A stretch of 64,000 nucleotides of DNA from Minisyncoccota bacterium (GTDB taxonomy: Bacteria > Patescibacteriota > Minisyncoccia > UBA6257 > 2-01-FULL-56-20), in the NCBI GenBank assembly GCA_031291905.1, contig JARLIC010000137.1:55134-119133 (forward strand), written 5' to 3'. The notes under the pieces were generated by a model that did not search any database, was not told the DNA's origin, and was given only the letters and a program-made list of their open reading frames with translations. Shown in pieces: positions 24,019-29,946 of this stretch; within the stretch, counting starts at the first letter, position 1; the number at the start of each line of letters is the position of its first letter. The position numbers and the translations under genes were made by a program.

Positions 24019-24573
24019 TCAGTTCCAAGCCTTGCGGATTCGGTTGAGTTTCGTGAGGCTGGAGAGCATGACTTTGCTCTTTTGTTCAAGGCCGACGTTG
24101 TGACGACGTGGGGTTCCGGCTCGGTCGGTGTGAACTGCTGTCAGGCTGGTTCGCTTCGTGACGCCGACGTTATGCATCGCGTTAGCGGCCGAGATGTGCG
24201 GCCGGATATTGGCCTTGATCTTTCGCGGAGTGTGATTGGGGTTTATGCTGGTTCCAGCCGAGATGTTCGTGCTGACTCCGGCCATCTTGCCCGTGAGAAA
24301 TGCAGGACCGGCGGCGTTCATCGCAGGCCGCAAGAAGGGGTGGGGGCGCATTTTCCAGGTGCCGAATTCCTGCGGGATCGCGTGGTTTGTTCCGGCGTAG
24401 AGCGTCAGAGTCTTCGTTGCTCTGTCGTAACGGTAGCCGATCGACTTTTGCAGATCCCCGGAGTCGACGGCTACCATGGTTTCCGCAATCGCCACCATCG
24501 CTTGGCCGGCGGCGTGCATTCGTTTTTCAACGAGGTCGTCAATCCACTTCGTGGGGTTCCACTGGATGCCCAT
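24019..24573 (-). CDS. HK97 gp10-like head-tail joining protein
   Basis: The 184-residue protein shows the gp10 family layout: an N-terminal helix, then VDSGDLQKSIGYRYDRATKT, AGTNHAIPQEFGTWKMRPHP and FLRPAMNAAGP. This family (tail completion/head-tail adaptor) sits at the neck of long-tailed phages. The C-terminal 90 residues are a basic extension (RKIKANIRPHISAANAMHNV) not usual in the family. Its position within the head module rather than beside the tail terminator is a little unusual. Confidence 0.7.
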   Translation of the reverse strand: MGIQWNPTKWIDDLVEKRMHAAGQAMVAIAETMVAVDSGDLQKSIGYRYDRATKTLTLYAGTNHAIPQEFGTWKMRPHPFLRPAMNAAGPAFLTGKMAGVSTNISAGTSINPNHTPRKIKANIRPHISAANAMHNVGVTKRTSLTAVHTDRAGTPRRHNVGLEQKSKVMLSSLTKLNRIRKAWN

Positions 24574-24588
24574 CGATCACTCCGCCGC

Positions 24589-25134
24589 CTACGTATGAAG
24601 CACATGGAACGGCTTGCGGACGCCGGCGCTATGGGCTTCGGCCGCTTCCAGCGACAACAGGATCGCCTTCTCTGGAGACTTGAACCCGTCCGACCGCTTC
24701 ACTGCGTAGAGGCAACCGAGTGCGATGTCTTGCCCGCAACCCACGGCGTCATATCGATCCAGCGATTCGCCTACCTGGAAATCCGAATCGATCCTGAACA
24801 GCCTTCCTTGGAATCCGACGAGGAAGGTTCCCGCCGATTCCTGGCCCCTGTCGACGCTGAGATGGCCGGCGGATCGAAACCGTTCCCTTACGGCGTCAAC
24901 GAATCGAGTCACCATGTACTCGTAAACGTCGTCGCCTTGATGTAGCTTCGGTGGCGTGAATCCGTAGCGAAGGATCTGGCCCATCCGAAACGATGATGTG
25001 AAACCGAACAGCATATCGCCGTTCAGGAACACTTTCTCGTCGGACCTGACGGTCAGAGACAAGCCGCCGACTGCGGCACTGTCTCCACCGACATAGACGT
25101 CTTTGCCGTAAACCAGTCCGGCTATACAGGTCAA
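24589..25134 (-). CDS. Proteasome beta/HslV-like Ntn-hydrolase
   Basis: The 181-residue protein begins MTCIAGLVYGKDVYVGGDSA, then RSDEKVFLNGDMLFGFTSSF and GGT-like AGTFLVGFQGRLFRIDSDFQ, YDAVGCGQDIALGCLYA. These follow 20S-proteasome/HslV proteins: N-terminal Thr2 exposed after Met removal, an Asp of the GGDSA turn, Lys near residue 33, and a late GCG. Similar proteins occur in some phage head modules. It may act as a self-compartmentalised protease during head maturation or on host proteins. No ATPase partner is visible. Confidence 0.7.
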   Translation of the reverse strand: MTCIAGLVYGKDVYVGGDSAAVGGLSLTVRSDEKVFLNGDMLFGFTSSFRMGQILRYGFTPPKLHQGDDVYEYMVTRFVDAVRERFRSAGHLSVDRGQESAGTFLVGFQGRLFRIDSDFQVGESLDRYDAVGCGQDIALGCLYAVKRSDGFKSPEKAILLSLEAAEAHSAGVRKPFHVLHT

Positions 25135-25156
25135 ACGCGACTCCTGATTGGCATAG

Positions 25157-25390
25157 TTAGACCAGCGGCTTCCGGTCCTCGGACCTCTTGACGAGATAAA
25201 AGTCTTCAGTCAAGAGTTCCAACAACTTGTCGCCGTGCTCGTTTCTTGGGATCGACTCGACCGTGACATGAACGACGTCGTCGTGTTTAGAATCGATGGT
25301 GATACGCCGGACAGGAACAGTGATCCCGAGTGCTTGGGCAAGTTCCTTAAGAAACAAGGCCGGTGCGAATAAACTGGTGACGTTGCTCAT
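25157..25390 (-). CDS. Small protein, unknown
   Basis: The 77-residue product starts at ATG 25390 with AAGG six bases upstream. A helical opening (LFAPALFLKELAQALGITVP) is followed by a beta strand with acidic residues (VRRITIDSKHDDVVHVTVES) and a helical end. It lies between MuF-like and Ntn-hydrolase genes. No family is recognised. Confidence 0.55.
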   Translation of the reverse strand: MSNVTSLFAPALFLKELAQALGITVPVRRITIDSKHDDVVHVTVESIPRNEHGDKLLELLTEDFYLVKRSEDRKPLV

Positions 25391-25408
25391 TCAGTCCCTT
25401 TTGAGAAA

Positions 25409-26215
25409 TCAAGGAGCGACAATGAACTCTTCGCCGTCATCGCCAAGACGATACGTCAGGTGACAATGGCAATTTTGTCGGCACTGGCGATCGCCAATAC
25501 TCCTGAGACTTCCGATCGGAACGAAGCCTCTCGCGGAGTCTTCCAGGCAGTCCCCGCAGTGTTCGGCTTCTCCAAGGACCAAGCGTTCCTGATCGAACAC
25601 CATGTTCCTGGCGTACGTCGCTCGGGCGATCTCTTGCGAGCAGCCCCAGGCGCAGGCACCGTAGGATTCGGCTCGGGCGATGAATTGATTAGCCGTGATC
25701 GGTGCGGGGAAGATGAAGACTTCCAGCGTCTTGTCCGGATTGAAGGGCTGGGGCCGAAGCATGTCGGCCTGGAAGCGATCGAGGTAGGCGTCTTGCGTTA
25801 CGGCCTGGCGTTCGGCCTGCTGGAGTTCATCACTGGTCAAGGCTCGCGGGCCGAGCAAGCCCATCGCACCGGCGACGATCGATTCGCGGACGAAGCCTTT
25901 TATCCGTTTGAAGAACCGGCCCGCTTGTTCACGTAGAGACCGCCCAACTTGCTCATCTTCGGCTGGGCCGAGAAGACTCCGGCCTTCGTTCCAGTCGAGC
26001 TGGCTCCTTGCGAACTGCTGGGCTTCATGCTTAATCCACGCTTTGGAAAAAGCACGAATGGCTTCGAGAAGGCGAAGACGCTCATGCCCATCGAGTTGCC
26101 CCTTGTTGTAGCGTGCGGTCCAGCCGAGCTTTTTGAGGACGTGTGCGAGGATCGCTTCGGCCGAAGCCGGCTTGTTCGTCAGCCGCTTGCTTCCGAGGGA
26201 AGGTCCACGGACCAC
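25409..26215 (-). CDS. MuF-like minor head protein
   Basis: The 268-residue product begins at GTG 26215, overlapping the portal gene by 37 bases. The C-terminal half has the MuF/SPP1 gp7 pattern: a long helix, then GEAEHCGDCLEDSARGFVPI and the paired-Cys end RQCRQNCHCHLTYR, presumably binding zinc. A Lys/Arg-rich amphipathic segment (GRFFKRIKGFVRESIVAGAM) lies in the middle. These proteins bind the portal inside the head and may enter the cell with DNA. Confidence 0.75.
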   Translation of the reverse strand: MVRGPSLGSKRLTNKPASAEAILAHVLKKLGWTARYNKGQLDGHERLRLLEAIRAFSKAWIKHEAQQFARSQLDWNEGRSLLGPAEDEQVGRSLREQAGRFFKRIKGFVRESIVAGAMGLLGPRALTSDELQQAERQAVTQDAYLDRFQADMLRPQPFNPDKTLEVFIFPAPITANQFIARAESYGACAWGCSQEIARATYARNMVFDQERLVLGEAEHCGDCLEDSARGFVPIGSLRSIGDRQCRQNCHCHLTYRLGDDGEEFIVAP

Positions 26216-27837
26216 GGCAGGTGATCGAAAGGGTCGCGATCCTCACCCTCCGCTAATCCTTCGACTCCATGAAGCTCCGCATCCTCTTGATCGAGGCCGC
26301 CATAAGCACCGCGAAGGCCGTCAGTCCCGCCATGCTCAAGACTTCGATTGCGGCTTGCATTGGGCTTCTTCTTCTTGTCGTCGCCGCCCTTGGCTTTCGG
26401 CTTCTTCTTCACGTCCTTGTTGTTGACGGCCGGGTTCCCGCCGCCTTCGGCCATTCCGATCGCACCGGCGGTGGCCATCTTGATTGTAGCTTCATTCATC
26501 TTAACAATCATCGACAGCGGCGACATGGTGTTCGGAAGAATCGGCTCGTCCCCCCACGGCACCGGAGGGAGGCCGGTTTCGGCGTTCCTCTGGTTGATCG
26601 TGATGCTTCCGTTCCTCAGATCCATGTCGAATATCTTGGTTTCTTGCTCGCGATCGACCTTGAGCGGGTTGTCGAAAGCGAAGAACAGCCGCCGGTCCCA
26701 TTGCTGGATCACCCGCGTCAACTTGCTTGCGATCGACATGCACCGGGGGCTGATCGCCTGCTCGGCGTGCATCTCCTTGGCGGCCTGGAGGTTCGCCAGG
26801 TTCGTGTCGGTGGAGAAGAACTCTATCGGCGTGCCCATCGCGGCGCACATCGCCTGCCAGTCGTACTCGGCGATCTTCAGGCCCGAGAGGTCGGTCGGCG
26901 CATAGGTCGTCGGCTGGAAGTTCCACATCCCGGTCGTGACCAGGATGCCGCCCTGGCGAGAGCGGGCGTGCTTCATGTTCAGTTCTTGCTCGAACTTCAG
27001 CCGCTCGGCGTCGCCGGGCATCGCGTTCGCGTCGGCGGGCGATGCGATCAGGTTGGGACGAGGCCCTTGCGCCAGGAGTTGCTCCTGGACCGACACGAAC
27101 TTGTCTTCGAGCTTGGCGTACTCGTAAGCGGCGTAGAGCGGCGGGTACGACGCTCCGTAAGGGTCTTTCAGGCTCACGCCGTGACCGAAGTAGACGATCT
27201 CGTCGGGCTCCAGTCGACTGGCGAAATACTGGTAGTGCGACGGAATCGGGGTTCCGGCTGCGCGGACCGGGAGGACGTACTGGCTGAACAGCGGCCAGAA
27301 TTCCGTGTACGGCCTGCCTTCCGGCCCCTTGGGGGCGAAGTAAGCACGGCCGATGATGTCGCTGTAGAGCGAGATCATTTTGAGGATGTAGACGAGATCG
27401 AACATCCCGTACGGATCGGGATTGTTGAGCGTGTGGAGAAACGGATGCTCGCGAATCTCTCGAATATTCGCGACGTTCGTTCCATTGCTGGGGACGTACC
27501 CCGCGTTCCGCATGTGGCAGAACTGCCGAAGCGAAACCTCTCGCGGGTCGGAGATGTCCTTCGGCTTCTTGCCGTTCGTCGAGTCCATGTACAACTTGAG
27601 CGGAACGGAACTGACGGCGTTCGCGTTGATGACGGCACAACTGTAGGCGATCGACTTGAAGTGCTCGATCAACTCGACCGGCGAAGGGGCCGGCTTGGAC
27701 CGCCACGCGTCCGTGGTCGACGGGCCGCCGATCCACCCGGTGCCGAGAGAGAATCCCCCAGGGGGTCCAGAGGAGCCTTTACGCTCGACACTGAACGCCG
27801 ATGCGTCGGCCTGGAGTCTTTCGAGGAAGCTTGCCAA
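26179..27837 (-). CDS. Portal protein
   Basis: The 552-residue protein matches HK97-type portals. VELIEHFKSIAYSCAVINAN and AVSSVPLKLYM are the N-terminal landmarks. YGMFDLVYILKMISLYSDII, then LEPDEIVYFGHGVSLKDPYG follow, and AAMGTPIEFFSTDTNLANL is the usual C-terminal core. The last 90 residues are a Lys/Gly-rich low-complexity tail. The portal forms the dodecameric ring through which terminase loads DNA. MuF-like and protease genes follow, the standard order. Confidence 0.88.
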   Translation of the reverse strand: MASFLERLQADASAFSVERKGSSGPPGGFSLGTGWIGGPSTTDAWRSKPAPSPVELIEHFKSIAYSCAVINANAVSSVPLKLYMDSTNGKKPKDISDPREVSLRQFCHMRNAGYVPSNGTNVANIREIREHPFLHTLNNPDPYGMFDLVYILKMISLYSDIIGRAYFAPKGPEGRPYTEFWPLFSQYVLPVRAAGTPIPSHYQYFASRLEPDEIVYFGHGVSLKDPYGASYPPLYAAYEYAKLEDKFVSVQEQLLAQGPRPNLIASPADANAMPGDAERLKFEQELNMKHARSRQGGILVTTGMWNFQPTTYAPTDLSGLKIAEYDWQAMCAAMGTPIEFFSTDTNLANLQAAKEMHAEQAISPRCMSIASKLTRVIQQWDRRLFFAFDNPLKVDREQETKIFDMDLRNGSITINQRNAETGLPPVPWGDEPILPNTMSPLSMIVKMNEATIKMATAGAIGMAEGGGNPAVNNKDVKKKPKAKGGDDKKKKPNASRNRSLEHGGTDGLRGAYGGLDQEDAELHGVEGLAEGEDRDPFDHLPWSVDLPSEASG

Positions 27838-27852
27838 GTTTGATTGTCGCCG

Positions 27853-28122
27853 CTAAAGAACCCGGTCAAGGAACCAGGCTGGATAAACGTCTTCGAGTTC
27901 CGATCGCCACAAGAGGCCGTCTCGGATGTCCTGTTTCCACATCTTGACGGTGACGTTCATCCACCGAGCACCGACCGCGAATCCGTTGGGCCTTCGGTCG
28001 GCGAACAAGCCGAACTGGAGGTCGCCCTTGCCCGTAGTCTCAAACAAGTACATCTCTTCAGCGGCTTCGCCGGAGAAATCCAGGCCGTCCTCTTTGGCGA
28101 ACATCCTGTAAATCTCAGACAT
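27853..28122 (-). CDS. Small protein before portal, unknown
   Basis: The 89-residue product is acidic and aromatic-rich (EAAEEMYLFETTGKGDLQFG, WMNVTVKMWKQDIRDG). It ends 15 bases before the portal start. The ribosome site before ATG 28122 is weak, but composition and spacing fit a real gene. No family is recognised. Confidence 0.5.
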   Translation of the reverse strand: MSEIYRMFAKEDGLDFSGEAAEEMYLFETTGKGDLQFGLFADRRPNGFAVGARWMNVTVKMWKQDIRDGLLWRSELEDVYPAWFLDRVL

Positions 28123-28212
28123 GGCGAGCCACTTCTTGCTGATCTTCAGCCTGCTTTTCGCACTGACATAGACAACCTCGCAATTTGATTAGCCGACCGA
28201 GAGGGGAGTGGT

Positions 28213-28455
28213 TCAGGCAGGCCCAACAGGTCCGCCCAACGGCGGCGGCGGGTAGACGATCGGCGGGTTTGGCCCGGGGAAAGGTCCGGGGCTCGGCTCT
28301 GGTGCCGGAGTTGGTTCGCTCGGCGGATTGCTCGGTGGCCGTGGAACGGTCGGGTCCGACACGATCACGGGCGGCATCACAACGCGTCCGGGGCTGATTC
28401 GCGGTTCAAGCGGCATTGCACCGCAGCAGCCGCACAGGCTGGGTATGAATCGCAT
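28213..28455 (-). CDS. Small Pro-rich protein
   Basis: The 80-residue product starts MRFIPSLCGCCGAMPLEPRI and continues as almost pure Pro/Ser/Glu/Gly. A short N-terminal CGCCG cluster and an extended polyproline tail are the only features. Pro-rich, Cys-starting small proteins recur in this phage (12186-12317). It could be structural or a spurious open frame in GC-rich DNA. Confidence 0.35.
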   Translation of the reverse strand: MRFIPSLCGCCGAMPLEPRISPGRVVMPPVIVSDPTVPRPPSNPPSEPTPAPEPSPGPFPGPNPPIVYPPPPLGGPVGPA

Positions 28456-28495
28456 ATGGTTGATCCGTGGGAGTGGATCGGAGGGAGAGATGAAG

Positions 28496-28598
28496 TGACG
28501 CGCCTTGGAATCGAACCAAGGTGGGCCATCTACTGACGACCCCAGCCGCCAACAGCCCCGCTAAAAGGAGCGAAGCCTAACGTTGGTTGTCCGCGTCA
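28496..28598 (-). ncRNA. tRNA-like element (long, non-canonical cloverleaf)
   Basis: On the leftward strand a perfect 7-bp stem TGACGCG/CGCGTCA closes a 103-base element. Its 3' side holds a standard T-arm: stem CCTTGG/CCAAGG with loop TTCGATT. Inside, GCTCC/GGGGC could close a 7-base loop TTTTAGC (anticodon UUA if real), and TGGG...CCCA could form a long variable arm. A normal D-arm is not found, the element is too long, and no CCA is encoded. It may be a degenerate tRNA, a type II-like tRNA or an attachment-site remnant. Confidence 0.45.
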
Positions 28599-28610
28599 AC
28601 TGATTCACGA

Positions 28611-28784
28611 TTATCGTGATACAAGAAAGATCAGCATGGCGGTAATGTTGGTGACAAGGCATACCGCCCCGATCGAGATCCTGAACTTTCGTGCTTCGGT
28701 GATGCCATCTTGTTTAATGAAATTCAAGGCGAACAAGTTGATAACAAGCCACGCCAGCCACGCTCAAGCCAAGTGGATCGCCAT
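28611..28784 (-). pseudogene. Two-TM small membrane protein interrupted by in-frame UGA
   Basis: AAGGA lies five bases before ATG 28784. The frame reads MAIHLA, then TGA at 28766-28764, then AWLAWLVINLFALNF..., and ends with a second hydrophobic helix (ISIGAVCLVTNITAMLIFLV) at TAA 28613. Without the stop it would be a 57-residue protein with two membrane spans, like a small holin. Possibilities are a pseudogene, UGA read-through or a late CTG/TTG start. A 6-bp palindrome TCACGA/TCGTGA overlaps its end (28605-28619). Confidence 0.4.
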
Positions 28785-28816
28785 CTAGTTCCTTTGTTCT
28801 ACAATAAGGCTGTGAA

Positions 28817-29044
28817 TCAGATTTCCTTAATACAGCAATTCCCGATTTTGAATAATAAGTTTCTAGGGACACCGTACGCTTTGGTCGATAGATCCACGGC
28901 GTATTCCTCTGCGCGAATTCCTTTCAGATCTTCGGGCGAGTGCTCGATCGGCGTGAAGTGCCAAGCGGCGTCTCCCGCACGTCCATCAGCACCGACGTAT
29001 CGGCCAGCCTGTCCCGGTTCCGACTCATCGATTCGCCGTTCCAA
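28817..29044 (-). CDS. Unknown protein, overlapping or split from the zinc protein
   Basis: A TTG start at 29044 with AGGGGG just upstream would give 75 residues. The segment AWHFTPIEHSPEDLKGIRAE and EYAVDLSTKAYGVPR looks like true coding sequence. It overlaps the upstream zinc protein by 120 bases in the -1 frame. Either it is a coupled overlapping gene or the second half of one gene split by a frameshift. No family is recognised. Confidence 0.4.
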   Translation of the reverse strand: MERRIDESEPGQAGRYVGADGRAGDAAWHFTPIEHSPEDLKGIRAEEYAVDLSTKAYGVPRNLLFKIGNCCIKEI

Positions 29045-29184
29045 CGCCTATCCCCCTGGAAAATGCCGTAGCGACGCCTGACATCGACGACCTCGGCCAT
29101 GCATCGCGGGCACACTTCGTCGTCAGCCGCGCAACCGCAGTCGCTGCAATAATCTTCACAGACATCGGCGTCGTCGTTGATCAT
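28924..29184 (-). CDS. Small four-Cys zinc protein, possibly frameshifted
   Basis: ATG 29184 sits in a TGATG overlap with the membrane protein upstream. The first 45 residues (DADVCEDYCSDCGCAADDEV, CPRCMAEVVDVRRRYG) form a compact Cys4-type knuckle. The last 35 residues are low-complexity and look like out-of-frame reading of the gene at 28817-29044. A natural or sequencing frameshift near 29045 would merge the two. Confidence 0.45.
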   Translation of the reverse strand: MINDDADVCEDYCSDCGCAADDEVCPRCMAEVVDVRRRYGIFQGDRRWNGESMSRNRDRLADTSVLMDVRETPLGTSRRSSTRPKI

Positions 29185-29450
29185 CAATCACGTCGTCCAT
29201 AAAAACGCTGGTTCAGGGCGGCGATCGTTTCCTCGCCGCTCCAGTGCAGCCAGAGCAGAGCCCGATAGAGCCTGAGGCCGACCCAACTGGCGCCCATGAT
29301 GGGAATCGAAAGCACGCCCATGAAAACCTTGAAGAGAAAATCGGACCACCCCATGACGGCGGGTCCGGCAAGCCTCTCCAGCATGACTTCCGTCTTCGTC
29401 GGGCGATCGATCACGGCTTGCCCCTCGGTTTCGTTCTCGTCTTGCAGCAC
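29184..29450 (-). CDS. Small membrane protein
   Basis: The 88-residue product starts at GTG 29450 (ATG 29384 is an alternative). After a polar N-terminus comes a hydrophobic stretch FLFKVFMGVLSIPIMGASWV and a further RLYRALLWLHW segment. The end is polar and basic. It is probably an inner-membrane protein. Two palindromes resembling the shared operator lie immediately upstream (29452-29494). Confidence 0.5.
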   Translation of the reverse strand: MLQDENETEGQAVIDRPTKTEVMLERLAGPAVMGWSDFLFKVFMGVLSIPIMGASWVGLRLYRALLWLHWSGEETIAALNQRFYGRRD

Positions 29451-29451
29451 A

Positions 29452-29494
29452 GCAAGATAAATTCATTGCTACGATGGCAAGACTATCATCTTGC
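29452..29494. promoter_or_regulatory. Paired operator-like palindromes
   Basis: GCAAG-ACTATCAT-CTTGC lies at 29477-29494 and the near-match GCAAG-ATAAATTC-ATTGC at 29452-29469. The first has the same half-sites and 8-base spacing as sites at 45510-45527 and 53575-53592. They lie upstream of the leftward gene starting at 29450, so a shared phage regulator may control it. Confidence 0.5.
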
Positions 29495-29514
29495 GAAGCA
29501 GAACGCAAGTCAGA

Positions 29515-29946
29515 TTAGGCGCCGACTTCGGTCCAGCGTTCGTCGTCCCAATCGCTCGTCATCGCCTCGTAGGTTCCGTCGTGCTGGGCCGGCGGCGGCG
29601 GCTGGATATTGTGCTTGGCCCCGTAGATCGCCATCGCACGAACGACGAGCGGCGGCGGATTGCCGGTGGTCGCGGTCAGCGTGTCCCACCACTGGTGCGG
29701 GCCGTCTCCCTCGATCGCGACCTGGCGGCAGAAGTCGCACCGGAGGGCGGCCAGATCGTAGCGTCGCAGGAGTCGGGTTGATCGCTGTGTCGACCGGGTG
29801 CAGCGAGGGCAGGGGGGGCCGTCGTGCTTGATCACGACCTGGACTTCATCGTCCGGCACGTCGGCTTCGACGGCTTCAATAATGGCGTCTTCGGCATCGC
29901 GGGGCTTCGGGGGACGGCCGCGACGTTTGGTCTCGATCGTGCTCAT
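29515..29946 (-). CDS. AT-hook and Cys4 protein next to terminase
   Basis: The 143-residue product begins with KRRGRPPKPRD, a classic AT-hook that binds minor grooves of AT-rich DNA. A Cys4 pair, PPCPRCTRS and CDFCRQ, forms a likely zinc ribbon around residues 45-75. The C-terminal half is acidic and Trp-rich. Its start overlaps the TerL stop by four bases. A DNA-binding partner of packaging or a transcription factor is plausible. Confidence 0.6.
   Translation of the reverse strand: MSTIETKRRGRPPKPRDAEDAIIEAVEADVPDDEVQVVIKHDGPPCPRCTRSTQRSTRLLRRYDLAALRCDFCRQVAIEGDGPHQWWDTLTATTGNPPPLVVRAMAIYGAKHNIQPPPPAQHDGTYEAMTSDWDDERWTEVGA

Noticed and set aside
26269..27843. Long + strand open frame opposite the portal gene
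   Set aside because: It is a GC-driven antisense shadow; the portal protein on the other strand matches its family along its length.
28571..28594. Integron-type attC site (GCCTAAC ... GTTGG)
   Set aside because: Only one half-site matches the consensus, and no integron integrase or cassette array is present.
28496..28598. Assignment as selenocysteine tRNA reading the nearby UGA
   Set aside because: Length and 13-bp end/T helix are suggestive, but no UCA anticodon loop of seven bases or six-bp D-stem can be drawn, and no SelA/SelB or SECIS is visible.
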